DNA from: Phoenix dactylifera
Taxonomy: Eukaryota > Streptophyta > Magnoliopsida > Arecales > Arecaceae
Reading direction: 5' to 3'
Length of the DNA stretch: 64,000 nucleotides
NCBI RefSeq assembly: GCF_009389715.1
Contig: NW_024067996.1
Coordinates: 124,001 to 188,000 of the forward strand
Numbering within the stretch: the first letter of the stretch is position 1; the number at the start of each line of letters is the position of its first letter. The notes beneath the pieces were generated by a model. It did no database searches and was not told the DNA's origin. It saw nothing but the letters and a program-made list of their open reading frames with translations. Of this stretch, positions 34,826-46,799 are shown in pieces. The translations under genes were made by a program, and so were the position numbers.

Positions 34826-37746
34826 TGTCACGCCCCGGACCCGAATCCGTGACACGGCCGTGCTATTGTCGACTATCGCCCACAGTAGCACGCAGCCTCA
34901 CACAGGGGTAACAGGTAGCCAAAAGGATTCAAACTTATATAAATTAAAAGTTTTGCAGTACAACCTTCAAGTTTGAAACCAAAAATACAGAACTTCTATG
35001 CTATTCAAATGTACAAAAAGTATATAAGCTTCTCCAAAAATACGAAGCTCTGTAACAAAATAAAAACATATCTGATGGCGATCACTGGTGAGGATCTGAA
35101 AGAAAACGAAGCATAAACAGATGTGAGCTACACGGCTCAGTAAGTAATCCTGCATAATCCTATCGGATCAACCAGTATGCTAAACATGTAAATCAGGGTT
35201 TGAGAAGCTGACATGCATGTTTATCTAATAATCCTCATGGCATAACATGGAAGCAATTTAAACAAAGCAGTAGTGCAAATCACAAAAATTTTCATAATAT
35301 ATGCATATGAAATCGTGCCCCCGGCATGCCGTGGTCCTTTTTCTCTCGGATGCTACTGCGAAGTCAGACTCGACCACTGGCGGGGCCAGCTCAGTTACTA
35401 TTCAGCCACTGGCGGGGCAGCGCAGTTACTATTCAGCCACTGGCGGGGCAGCGCAGTTACTATTCAGCCACTAGCGGGGCAGGCCCAATTCCAATTCAGC
35501 CACTGGCGGGGCAGGCTCAGTTACTATTCAGCCACTGGCGGGGCAGCTCAGTTACTATTCAGCCACTGGCGGGGCAAGCTCAGTTACTATTCAGCCACTG
35601 GCGGCTCGGCCATTCTCAGTAGCATCTTTGAGCCCATTATAGTGCCTCTGGGCTAGCTAAGACTTTATAAACTTACATGCATGATTAAAATATCAGTATC
35701 ATCATATCGCATACATAGCCATAGCTTCTGGGTTCATGCAAGTTACTTAAGCATTGTAACATATCAAGCATGAAACATATATACTTAAAAGAAATGCTGA
35801 GGAAACATTAATAACATGACATGATCCAAAACAGGATTAGAACAGGTTACTTACAGCAATTCGTTATCCAAAGTCTTGGTGGCAAATCGTTGATTCCTAA
35901 AACCACATTATAGGAATCATATTATTCTCTATTTATTATAGAATTTGGTTCATCTTATCATGGACTTGCTTGGGTCCCAACCAAGGATCTTGGCCCATTT
36001 TAATTTAGCCAATTTGAAGCCTTTGGTGTTCATTTAAAGACATTTGGGTACATATGGTTAATTGGGCTTTTTAATGACAGGGTTGGGCCTGATTTAAACT
36101 AAGTCCAGCCTCTTTCAGCCAATTAGGCCCCCTCTGCCAATTTAATTAGCTTGGACTGGGCCTGATTTACAATTAATTGGGCCTGCTGGGATTACTATTG
36201 CATAAATGGGGGTTCAGCCTCAGCCCAATTGGGTTTAATTTAACCCATTTAACTCGATTGGGCTTGAATCAATCCTTCATCGGACTCACCCAAATCGAAT
36301 TAAAGGATTTAGGCCTAACGGGTTTCGGATCCGGACTCGGATCCGACCCGCTGGGCAGACCCGTTAAGGGCCCTTTCCAGGTGGTTCCAGAGGCTTCCGC
36401 CTCTTTTCGTGCGGCCCTCTCTCTTCTTCGGCTTCTCCATCTCCCATCCGCCCGGCCCCCTCCTCCTTCCGCCTTCACCGAACCCTCCCCGGCCTCCTCC
36501 TCTCCCGGTGCCTTTCTCCTTTTTCCCTCGCCGCCTTCCGGTTCTTCCCCTCCTCTCGCAGGCGGCCGGGGAGGCGAGGCTCCCGATCCACCAGCCCGGA
36601 GAGGTGCAACTCTTTCGGGGCGGCGGCGGTGGGAGGCCGGCTCTTCCCTCTTCTCCGAAGTGGTGCCGGAGGAGAGGAGAAGAGCTGGGAGGTGGGTTCG
36701 AGGCCGATCTCCTCCGGGAGGACTTCACCGGCTCCGACCACGGCGAGGTAAGGCCGTGGTCCGAGGTAAGTACCCCCCCCCTTTTTTTTGTCTTTCTTCT
36801 TCTTCTGTTTCCTTCTTCCCCCTTTTTCCTTTTTCTTGTGGGAGTCTCGCCACCACCTCTCGCCGGCGGAGAGGCGGGGGCGGAGGCTGGCGGCCTTGGG
36901 GGCCGCATTGGTCGCCGGCGTGGCCAGAACCGGCGGCCCCCCTGGCTGCCCCTCTGCCCTAGGGCGGCAGCGGCCAGGGACTGTCACCCCGTAGGCCGAG
37001 TCCGGTTGGGCTCGGCCCGGGTGGCAGCCGGGCCTGGGCTTGGGTTTCCTTGGTCCGGCCCGCGGCCCGTGGGTCCAGCCCGCGGCCCGTGGGTTTGGCC
37101 TAGGGTTTCGTTGTTTTCTTCTTCTTGCCCGATCTTCCTCCTTGTGCCGGTGTGCTCCCCTCTGTTCCATGAATGGAACAGAGAGGAGAACACCCCCACC
37201 GAGGGGTTTCCTCCCCTCTTCTCTCGCTTTAGTCTACTGGCAGTGTGCTTACCTTGACTTGGCTGGGTGGAGTCGGGCAGTGACCCTTTCTCGGCAAGTT
37301 CCCTCCTTCTTCCCTTGGGGCTGCGGGGCACCTTCCACCTCCAGCTCCAGGATCTAGCTCTCTGGTACCGAATATCAGAGGGTTAGAAGCTTAAGAGGGT
37401 ATATCCAAGATTAGGGTTAGCAGGGCTTAGGTCTATAAAAACTAAGCTTGTGATTTGACCCCAAGGAGAGGTGGCATCCTCTCCTTGCTCAGGGCTTCGG
37501 GAGCCACCAGCTACCCCCCCCTCTTCAGGCCAGCTTGAGGCCCAGCTGCCGAGGAGGAGGGAGGTGGCGGGCTCCGGTTGTGCATGCCTGTAGGGGTCTC
37601 TCCGTTGGCCATCTGTGATCCTGTCTTTTCAGCCCTCAGGCGGGAGATTATGGCCATCTTGGGCCAGCTAACCCATCCCTGGCCCAATACTATTCAACTG
37701 GGCCCTACAGTATTGGGCCCGGTCTGTATTGGGCCCGGACATTACA
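34826..37746 (-). repeat. 3' LTR of the Tekay-type element
   Basis: 2921 bp. It is 30 bp longer than its partner, mainly because it has one extra copy of a 31-bp minisatellite unit (35374-35604). The long GC-rich open frames on both strands (36177-37331) occur in both LTRs and have no protein-family features; I treat them as non-coding. Confidence 0.95.
35374..35604. repeat. 31-32-bp minisatellite in 3' LTR
   Basis: Seven units plus a partial one. Each contains CCACTGGCGGGGCAG followed by CAGTTACTATTCAG or a variant. It produces spurious repeat-like reading frames in several phases. The partner LTR has six units. Confidence 0.95.
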
Positions 37747-40700
37747 TCCTTCCCCCCTTAAATAAATTTCGTCCCCGAAATTAAGCATACCTTGGTTCTC
37801 GAAGAGCTGAGGGTAACACTGTCGCATCTCTTCTTCCAACTCCCAGGTGGCTTCCCTTTCAGTGTGATTGGTCCACTGGACCTTAACGTAGGGAATGGTG
37901 CGCCTTCGAAGGATCTGCTCTTTTCTGTCGACGATGCGCAGGGGAGCCTCCTCATAGGTTAAATCTCTATTTAATTGCAGGGGCTCATGTGGCACCACAT
38001 GGCTGGGATCCGGGATGTACCTCCGCAGTAGTGAGACATGGAAGACGTCGTGTACGCCCGATAGCTCCGGGGGTAGGGCCAATTTGTAGGCAACCTTGCC
38101 TATCCTGGCAAGAATCTCGAATGGGCCGATGTAGCGGGGACTTAGCTTGCCGTGTCTTCCGAATCGGGTGATACCCTTCGATGGAGAAATTTTTAGAAAG
38201 ACAAAGTTCCCCTCCAAAAATTCCAAGGCCCTTCTTCCTCTATCAGCCCATCTTTTCTGTCTGTCTTGGGCAGCCTGAAGCCTTTGCTTAATTAGTAGTA
38301 CCTTGTCTCTGGTGTGCTGGACCAGTTCGGGGCCTAGCATTTTCCGCTCCCCGACATCATCCCAGTGTAAGGGGGACCGGCATTTTCTCCCATAGAGGGC
38401 TTCGTAGGGGGCCATCTGGATACTGGAATGGTAACTATTGTTATAAGCAAATTCCACCAGTGGTATATGACTATCCCAATTTCCACATAGGTCCACAGTG
38501 CAAGCCCTCAACATGTCTTCCAGAGTTTGGATTGTCCGCTCTGACTGGCCGTCAGTCTGGGGGTGGTATGCTGTACTGAGCCTCAGTCCGGTACCCATGG
38601 CCTTTTGAAAGCTTCCCCAGAATCTGGACACGAATCGGGGGTCACGATCAGAAATATACTCACTGGTACTCCGTGCAGGCGTACAATCTCGTCGATGTAT
38701 AATTGGGCCAGCTTGTCTAAAGGAGTACCAATTCTGAATGGTAGAAAGTGGGCCGATTTTGTGAGACGGTCAACTATCACCCATACCGCATCATTCTTCC
38801 TTACTGTTCTAGGAAGTCCTGTAACAAAATCCATCGTGATGTGCTCCCACTTCCATTCAGGAATTTCTATTGGTTCCAGCAACCCTGCCGGCCTCTGGTG
38901 CTCTGCTTTTACCAGCTGACAGGTCAAACATCGGGCCACAAACTCAGCTATTTCTCTCTTCATCCCCTTCCACCAGTAATGTTCCCGAAGGTCCCGGTAC
39001 ATCTTAGTACTGCCTGGGTGAATAGAGAAACGGGATTGGTGGGCCTCTTCCATGATTTCCCTTCTTAGGTCAACATTTGCCGGTACACACAGTCGATGGC
39101 CAAACCTTAGAGTGCCATCTGGGTGCATTTGGAGCTCGGGTCGCAACCCTTTCTCCACTTCATCCTTGAGCTGGCAGATGTGCTCATCAGACTGCTGGGC
39201 GACCTTTATCCTGTCGATCAAGGTTGGTTGTATGCTCAAAGCGGCCAGCAAACTTTTTGTAGTTCGGGTAACCACCTCAACCTGCAGTTTATTGAGATCC
39301 CCCTGAATCTGTGGTTGAGTGGTGAGTAACGCTGCGGAGCCCACTACTGATTTCCTGCTTAGGGCATCAGCCACCACGTTGGCCTTCCCTGGGTGGTACT
39401 TAATGCTCAGGTCATAATCCTTCAGGAGTTCTAACCACCTTCTTTGCCTCATATTCAATTCCTTCTGGGTGAATATATACTTTAGGCTCTTGTGGTCGGT
39501 GTACACTTCACAGTGTTCGCCATACAAATAATGTCTCCAAAGTTTCAAGGCGAACACTACTGCGGCCAACTCCAGGTCATGTGTCGGGTAGTTCTGTTCA
39601 TAGGGTTTCAGCTGTCTCGAGGCATAGGCTACCACCTTGCCATCTTGCATCAGCACACAGCCTAGCCCGTTCTTGGAAGCATCACTGTAAATGGTAAATT
39701 CTCCAGTTAAGGACGGCAATGTTAAAATTGGGGCAGAAACTAACCTTTGTTTAAGCTCCTGGAAGCTCCTCTCACACTTGCCGTCCCAGATAAACTTGGC
39801 CCGTTTCTTAGTCAACTGGGTCAAGGGGGTAGCTATTTTGGAGAACCCTTCCACAAATCGCCGGTAATACCCGGCTAATCCCAAAAAGCTTCTTATTTCC
39901 TTGGCGTTGGTAGGACGAGGCCAATCTACCACCGCTTCTATCTTCTTGGGGTCCACTGACACTCCTTCCTTGGAGATTATATGGCCGAGAAACGCCACAC
40001 TGTCCAGCCAGAACTCACATTTGTTCAGCTTGGCGTACAGCCTCTTCTCTCGAAGGATTCGTAGCACCATCCTCAAATGGTCTTCATGTTCCTTCCGGCT
40101 CTTTGAGTATATCAAAATGTCATCGATGAAAACTATCACGAACTGATCCAAATATTGTTTAAAGACTCTGTTCATCAAGTCCATAAATGCAGCCGGGGCA
40201 TTGGTCAGTCCAAAAGGCATAACCAGAAATTCATAATGCCCATACCTGGTTCGAAATGCAGTTTTTGGCACATCCTCAGATTTGATCTTCAGCTGATGGT
40301 AACCCGACCTCAAATCTATCTTGGAGAAGACTTGGGCGCCTTGCAGCTGATCAAACAGGTCATCGATCCGGGGTAGGGGATATTTGTTCTTTATGGTTAT
40401 CTTGTTCAATTCCCGGTAATCGATGCATAGCCGCATACTCCCGTCTTTCTTTTTCACAAACAGGACAGGAGCTCCCCATGGCGACGCACTAGGCTGGATG
40501 AACTTTTTATCCAGGAGTTCTTGTAGTTGTACCTTCAATTCCCTTAACTCAGCAGGGGCCATCCGATAAGGAGCCTTGGAGACTGGCCCCTCTCCTGGTG
40601 CGAGGTCGATAGTGAATTCGATCTCTCGGTCTGGGGGTAATCCTGGTAATTCCTCCGGGAAGACATCCGGATATTCTCTAACTACTGGAATATCTTTCAG

Positions 40701-42194
40701 TTTGGTCTCTTTCTGGGTATCCACTACACAGGCCAAATAGGCCATACACCCTTTTCTCAAAGCCTTTCCAGCTTTCAAGGCAGAAATAAAGTGTAGTGTA
40801 GGAGCATCTTGAAGGGGTATATCGCCCTGAAAGAAAAATTCTTGCTCCCCAGGTATCCGAAATACCACCCTCTTGTGGTAACAATCAATGTGGGCGTGAT
40901 ACTGTGACATCCAGTCCATGCCCAAGATAATATCAAAGTCTTGCATGTCAAGCTGTAAAAGATTTGTCTCTAATTCTTTTTCCCCTATCTGAATTATGCA
41001 ATCTTTATATTTAGTGTCAACAATTGCGGTTTTCTGAAGGGGTGTAGCAACATGCCATGGTTCCACTAATTTCTCAGATGTGCTATGTAATTGTCTGGAA
41101 AAGCTAACTGACACGAAAGAATGCGTAGAACCAGTATCAAATAGAATGAGGGCAGGAACCAAGTTGACCAGAAGTGTACCTGTCACCACTTGATCGCTAG
41201 CACTGGCATCCTGTCGAGTCAGTGCGAAAACTCGAGGGTTACCCCTCGATCTCTGGTCCTCTGGTGCAGTATGTCTGGGCTCGTCCTTCTTTCGGCTAGG
41301 GCAGTTGCGAGCGATGTGTCCTGTCTGCCCGCAAGAATAACAAGCTCCGGTCTTCTTCATGCAGGTACCCTTGTGGTTTCCGCCACAAGTGGGGCAGCCT
41401 CTGCTCTGTCTCTTCTTGGGCACAGACCCCTTGCTGCCTCCAGACCCACTACTCGGTGCTCCCGATGACCGGGTCCTCTTCAGGTCCTCCCTCTCTCTCC
41501 CGGACCGTGTCAGGTCAGCCTCAACCTTCAAGGCTCGGTCCAGTACATCTTTGTAGCTTGAGAATAGATGGGAGGATATTCGGGACCGAATCCCGTACCT
41601 CAATCCCTGCTCAAACCGGTTCACCTTACTTCTCTCATCCTCCATGAACTGGGGGCAAAATCGTCCCAGTTCGTTAAATTTATTGGCGTACTCCAGAATG
41701 GACATCTGGTCAGTCTGGGTCAGCGTCAAAAACTCATTCTGCTTCGCCAGGTGAACTGAGTCCGGAAAGTATTGATTGTAAAACATCCTCTTAAAGTCCC
41801 TCCAGGTGAGTCCGTCAACGGCATAAGCCGTCTCCATGGCCGTCCACCAGTATTCGGCGTTTCCTGTCAGCATAGAGGTCGCCAGTCGGACTGTCACCTC
41901 ATCAGGAAAGTGGAGGGCTCGGAACATCTTTTCCATCTCCCGGATCCATGTTTCTGCCGCCATAGGGTCAGACCCACCCTCAAAGGTCGGGGGGTTCAGT
42001 CGGCGGAACCTCTCATAGCAGGAGTCTGCTGATGGCATAGCGGCCAGCTGCATCATCTGCTACTGTTGCAGCACTTGTGCCATGAGCTGATACACTCCGG
42101 CTAGGCCTGCCTGACCCGCTGCAGACCGTGGAGTATCCGGGGAAGCTGACCGCTCGCTGGGCTCCGGGGAGGGTGGTCTCCGATCGTCGTCCAT
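37705..42194 (-). pseudogene. gag-pol polyprotein with two lesions
   Basis: Apparent start at 42194 (MDDDRRPPSPEPSE). A TAG at 42060-42062 interrupts it after about 44 codons; the frame reopens at 42056 and runs to 38583. Domains in order: gag capsid (about 42000-41550); CCHC zinc knuckle [14 protein letters not shown] (about 41343); aspartic protease with DTGSTHSF (about 41140); reverse transcriptase with F-I-D-D active site (about 40120); RNase H with SDASKNGLG (about 39680); integrase HHCC finger (about 39020-38900); and first catalytic Asp in MDFVTGLP (about 38835). A one-base frame change near 38651-38656, inside the integrase core, moves the rest (integrase glutamate region and chromodomain, to 37705) to another frame. 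The last 13 codons overlap the LTR. All other active-site motifs look intact. Confidence 0.93.
37747..37759 (-). other. Polypurine tract
   Basis: On the minus strand AAGGGGGGAAGGA abuts the 3' LTR start TGTAATG; it is the plus-strand primer for reverse transcription. Confidence 0.85.
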
Positions 42195-42335
42195 ATCTTC
42201 CTAATGATCGCCTAGCAGTCAAAAATTTTTTACAGTGAGATTATGTTAAACTAGCATATTATAACATTTTCTATGACAGTGACATTCCTAACTACCCCTT
42301 TCCTTAGGCATGGTTATCTTATTGTTTAACCTAAG

Positions 42336-42347
42336 GCTCTGATACCA
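42336..42347 (-). other. Primer-binding site for tRNA-iMet
   Basis: On the minus strand TGGTATCAGAGC is the exact complement of the 3' end of plant initiator tRNA-Met, five bases after the 5' LTR. Confidence 0.93.
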
Positions 42348-42352
42348 CTAGA

Positions 42353-45243
42353 TGTCACGCCCCGGACCCGGATCCGTGACACGGCCGTGCTATTGCCGAC
42401 TATCGCCCACAGTAGCACGCAGCCTCACACAGGGGTAACAGGTAGCCAAAAGGATTCAAACTTATATAAATTAAAAGTTTTGCAGTACAATCTTCAAGTT
42501 TGAAACCAAAAATACAGAACTTCTATGCTATTCAAATGTACAAAAAGTATATAAGCTTCTCCAAAAATACGAAGCTCTGTAACAAAATAAAAACATATCT
42601 GATGGCGATCACTGGTGAGGATCTGAAAGAAAACGAAGCATAAACAGATGTGAGCTACACGGCTCAGTAAGTAATCCTGCATAATCCTATCGGATCAACC
42701 AGTATGCTAAACATGTAAATCAGGGTTTGAGAAGCTGACATGCATGTTTATCTAATAATCCTCATGGCATAACATGGAAGCAATTTAAACAAAGCAGTAG
42801 TGCAAATCACAAAAATTTTCATAATATATGCATATGAAATCGTGCCCCCGGCATGCCGTGGTCCTTTTTCTCTCGGATGCTACTGCGAAGTCAGACTCGA
42901 CCACTGGCGGGGCCAGCTCAGTTACTATTCAGCCACTGGCGGGGCAGCGCAGTTACTATTCAGCCACTGGCGGGGCAGGCCCAATTCCAATTCAGCCACT
43001 GGCGGGGCAGGCTCAGTTACTATTCAGCCACTGGCGGGGCAGCTCAGTTACTATTCAGCCACTGACGGGGCAAGCTCAGTTACTATTCAGCCACTGGCGG
43101 CTCGGCCATTCTCAGTAGCATCTTTGAGCCCATTATAGTGCCTCTGGGCTAGCTAAGACTTTATAAACTTACATGCATGATTAAAATATCAGTATCATCA
43201 TATCGCATACATAGCCATAGCTTCTGGGTTCATGCAAGTTACTTAAGCATTGTAACATATCAAGCATGAAACATATATACTTAAAAGAAATGCTGAGGAA
43301 ACATTAATAACATGACATGATCCAAAACAGGATTAGAACAGGTTACTTACAGCAATTCGTTATCCAAAGTCTTGGTGGCAAATCGTTGATTCCTAAAACC
43401 ACATTATAGGAATCATATTATTCTCTATTTATTATAGAATTTGGTTCATCTTATCATGGACTTGCTTGGGTCCCAACCAAGGATCTTGGCCCATTTTAAT
43501 TTAGCCAATTTGAAGCCTTTGGTGTTCATTTAAAGACATTTGGGTCCATATGGTTAATTGGGCTTTTTAATGACAGGGTTGGGCCTGATTTAAACTAAGT
43601 CCAGCCTCTTTCAGCCAATTAGGCCCCCTCTGCCAATTTAATTAGCTTGGACTGGGCCTGATTTACAATTAATTGGGCCTGCTGGGATTACTATTGCATA
43701 AATGGGGGTTCAGCCTCAGCCCAATTGGGTTTAATTTAACCCATTTAACTCGATTGGGCTTGAATCAATCCTTCATCGGACTCACCCAAATCGAATTAAA
43801 GGATTTAGGCCTAACGGGTTTCGGATCCGGACTCGGATCCGACCCGCTGGGCAGACCCGTTAAGGGCCCTTTCCAGGTGGTTCCAGAGGCTTCCGCCTCT
43901 TTTCGTGCGGCCCTCTCTCTTCTTCGGCTTCTCCATCTCCCATCCGCCCGGCCCCCTCCTCCTTCCGCCTTCACCGAACCCTCCCCGGCCTCCTCCTCTC
44001 CCGGTGCCTTTCTCCTTTTTCCCTCGCCGCCTTCCGGTTCTTCCCCTCCTCTCGCAGGCGGCCGGGGAGGCGAGGCTCCCGATCCACCAGCCCGGAGAGG
44101 TGCAACTCTTTCGGGGCGGCGGCGGTGGGAGGCCGGCTCTTCCCTCTTCTCCGAAGTGGTGCCGGAGGAGAGGAGAAGAGCTGGGAGGTGGGTTCGAGGC
44201 CGATCTCCTCCGGGAGGACTTCACCGGCTCCGACCACGGCGAGGTAAGGCCGTGGTCCGAGGTAAGTACCCCCCCTTTTTTTTTTTGTCTTTCTTCTTCT
44301 TCTGTTTCCTTCTTCCCCCTTTTTTCTTTTTCTTGTGGGAGTCTCGCCACCACCTCTCGCCGGCGGAGAGGCGGGGGCGGAGGCTGGCGGCCTTGGGGGC
44401 CGCATTGGTCGCCGGCGTGGCCAGAACCGGCGGCCCCCCTGGCTGCCCCTCTGCCCTAGGGCGGCAGCGGCCAGGGACTGTCACCCCGTAGGCCGAGTCC
44501 GGTTGGGCTCGGCCCGGGTGGCAGCCGGGCCTGGGCTTGGGTTTCCTTGGTCCGGCCCGCGGCCCGTGGGTCCAGCCCGCGGCCCGTGGGTCTGGCCTAG
44601 GGTTTCGTTGTTTTCTTCTTCTTGCCCGATCTTCCTCCTTGTGCCGGTGTGCTCCCCTCTGTTCCATGAATGGAACAGAGAGGAGAACACCCCCACCGAG
44701 GGGTTTCCTCCCCTCTTCTCTCGCTTTAGTCTACTGGCAGTGTGCTTACCTTGACTTGGCTGGGTGGAGTCGGGCAGTGACCCTTTCTCGGCAAGTTCCC
44801 TCCTTCTTCCCTTGGGGCTGCGGGGCACCTTCCACCTCCAGCTCCAGGATCTAGCTCTCTGGTACCGAATATCAGAGGGTTAGAAGCTTAAGAGGGTATA
44901 TCCAAGATTAGGGTTAGCAGGGCTTAGGTCTATAAAAACTAAGCTTGTGATTTGACCCCAAGGAGAGGTGGCATCCTCTCCTTGCTCAGGGCTTCGGGAG
45001 CCACCAGCTACCCCCCCCTCTTCAGGCCAGCTCGAGGCCCAGCTGCCGAGGAGGAGGGAGGTGGCGGGCTCCGGTTGTGCATGCCTGTAGGGGTCTCTCC
45101 GTTGGCCATCTGTGATCCTGTCTTTTCAGCCCTCAGGCGGGAGATTATGGCCATCTTGGGCCAGCTAACCCATCCCTGGCCCAATACTATTCAACTGGGC
45201 CCTACAGTATTGGGCCCGGTCTGTATTGGGCCCGGACATTACA
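42353..45243 (-). repeat. 5' LTR of the Tekay-type element
   Basis: 2891 bp and nearly identical to 34826-37746. It carries the six-unit minisatellite at 42901-43100. Confidence 0.95.
42901..43100. repeat. 31-32-bp minisatellite in 5' LTR
   Basis: Six units plus a partial one, the same family as 35374-35604 with one unit fewer. Confidence 0.95.
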
Positions 45244-45248
45244 GTTTG
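45244..45248. repeat. Retrotransposon target-site duplication, right
   Basis: GTTTG, identical to 34821-34825. Confidence 0.9.
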
Positions 45249-45529
45249 AAGAGTTCGACGAATATGATGGTAGCTACTACAATGAGTATGGATACTATTG
45301 TAGCTATGAAAGATATTTTGATTGAGATTATTGTGACACTCTGGCCGACTAGCTTAAGCACACTCATATATCCAATGACAATACTGAGCATTTTAAATTC
45401 TATAATTGGACCAACCACTTCACTGAGAAAGATTGCAGTGTCATTGCATGTTGCTCTGATGTTGATACTGCTATTAGGTGCGTAGAAGAAGTGTTTGTGC
45501 TCTTAAGATATTTTGAAGCATAGTTTTAT
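45245..45529 (+). pseudogene. Decayed reading frame interrupted by the retrotransposon
   Basis: Directly after the insertion, one frame reads FEEFDEYDGSYYNEYGYY, then CSYERYFD, with stops after about 26 and 34 codons. It continues as an otherwise open stretch (KHTHISNDNTEHFKFYNW, then CSVIACCSDVDTAIRCVEE) to a stop at about 45527. In the same frame the left flank adds ADYYLGL before the insertion. The amino-acid composition is protein-like, but I do not recognise a family. It is probably an old pseudogene into which the Tekay element jumped. Confidence 0.3.
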
Positions 45530-45712
45530 TTTGGGTTTTGGTGCAGCCAACTTGTTGAGCTTTTCTATCTATGTTTATTAATACGTTTTTTCTGGTCATG
45601 TCTGGATAGTTAGTTGCTTTCTGTAATTAACTCTGCCATCACTTTTTTGCCATACCATCATACTTCTTTATGCATGTCAACTTCCTTTGGGTCATAATGC
45701 AAATTACAGTCG

Positions 45713-46075
45713 TATATATCATTTTTGGCTGAACGGATTGCAGCATAAATCAATAAAAAAAAAAGAGGCAAAGAATCAACTTAGAATCAAATTTGAATTA
45801 TTGGTGGCAATGGTATATTTCTATTGCCTCCTCTTTCTCAAAAACAAAAAAAAAGTCAGATTTGAATTTCCTAATTGAAAAACAAAAATATAGAAATTAT
45901 AATCTTATATGTCATTTTTTGATGAACAGATTGCAGCATAAATAAATAAAATAGATAAAAAAAATTAACCGATAATCAGATTTAAGTTGGTATATTTTTA
46001 TTGTCTCCACTTTCCCAACAAAAAAAATAAAAGAACAGAAGTCAGATTTGAATTCCCTAAATGAAAAACCTAACT
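45713..46075. repeat. Direct repeat, unit about 196 bp
   Basis: Two diverged copies (about 45713-45890 and 45908-46075) share GCAGCATAAAT, GTCAGATTTGAATT and TCTCAAAA/TTTCCCAA context. They lie just downstream of the tRNA gene. No function is evident. Confidence 0.7.
46064..46068 (-). terminator. Pol III terminator of tRNA-Ser
   Basis: A run of five T on the minus strand begins about 20 nt after the tRNA 3' end, the usual Pol III stop signal. Confidence 0.7.
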
Positions 46076-46087
46076 GGTAATTATTGC

Positions 46088-46169
46088 GTGGGCGGCAGGA
46101 TTCGAACCTGCGCGGGCAAAGCCCACATGATTTCTAGTCATGCCCGATAACCACTCCGGCACGCCCACG
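46088..46169 (-). tRNA. tRNA-Ser (anticodon AGA)
   Basis: An 82-nt cloverleaf is seen on the minus strand. The acceptor stem GTGGGCG pairs perfectly with CGCCCAC, followed by discriminator G. The anticodon loop is CTAGAAA, giving AGA (decodes UCU/UCC after A34-to-inosine). The long variable arm (GTGGGCTTTGCCCGC) is the class II feature of serine tRNAs, and the T arm has GGTTCGAATCC, which is also the B box. No intron and no encoded CCA, as expected for a nuclear plant gene. It is complete and probably functional. Confidence 0.95.
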
Positions 46170-46705
46170 GTGGTAGCATTCTTGTACATACGTCTCTAAT
46201 CTCCATTTTTAATAAGCCTGAACATTCTCCCCCACACTCATAAAATGCTACATAAAAATATAATAACTAACGATAGGACCTTGGATACTTATATATAACT
46301 AATAAATCTAAAAAATATCTTCTATCTAGTATTTTAAGATAAAGTTATGGATTGTTCCATATGTGATGTTCTTCCAAGGGTTTTTCTACTAATGAAAAAA
46401 TTAATTTTGCAATAAGTCATATACTTTGTAGTGCCTAATTCCACCCTCCAGTTGTTATCAACACCACATTCAGCTAGTATAGCATCTAAGACCATGAATA
46501 TCAATTTTTTATTTTGTTCACATGACTTATGATGTCTTAGATATTTATTTTGGAAAAGATATTTTGTTATTAGTACTAACTTTTGTGTATAGTCAATAAT
46601 TTTGTCGCCTTTAGACATACGTAGCCCCCATTAAATAGATCCATCAATAATTGTATTTGGTTTCAGAAATAGGCCCGTACTCGATCCCGAAGGCTTCCAA
46701 AATTT

Positions 46706-46707
<2 letters not shown>
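46170..46707. other. Intergenic upstream of tRNA-Ser
   Basis: AT-rich. The small open frame at 46334-46618 on the minus strand has weak similarity in style to copia-type gag (IDYTQKLVLITKYLF) but too little to call. Confidence 0.35.

Positions 46708-46766
<59 letters not shown>
46708..46766. repeat. (TA)n microsatellite
   Basis: About 29 uninterrupted TA repeats. Confidence 0.95.
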
Positions 46767-46768
<2 letters not shown>

Positions 46769-46799
46769 TACGGTAACTTACGTCAATCTGGCATCAGAG

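Larger units (their letters stand above)
34826..45243 (-). mobile_element. Complete Ty3/gypsy chromovirus, Tekay/Del type
   Basis: A 10,418-bp LTR retrotransposon lies on the minus strand with a perfect 5-bp target duplication (GTTTG). The LTRs are about 2.9 kb, start TGTAATG and end CGTGACA on the element strand, and differ at only about nine substitutions plus small indels by eye. The primer-binding site matches initiator tRNA-Met, and a purine tract precedes the 3' LTR. The gag-pol order is gag, protease, RT, RNase H, integrase, chromodomain. Long LTRs plus a C-terminal chromodomain fit the Tekay (Del) lineage. Two coding lesions make this copy non-autonomous, though its termini look mobilisable. 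Confidence 0.95.

Noticed and set aside
35273-35656. Repeat protein of about 127 residues with a Tyr/Ser/Ala motif
   Set aside because: It is a translation of the 31-bp LTR minisatellite; equivalent frames exist in other phases.
36177-37331. Long GC-rich open frames on both strands (up to 282 codons)
   Set aside because: They lie inside an LTR, recur at 43673-44828 in the other LTR, overlap each other in several frames and show only Pro/Arg/Ser-rich low-complexity translation. No domain was seen.
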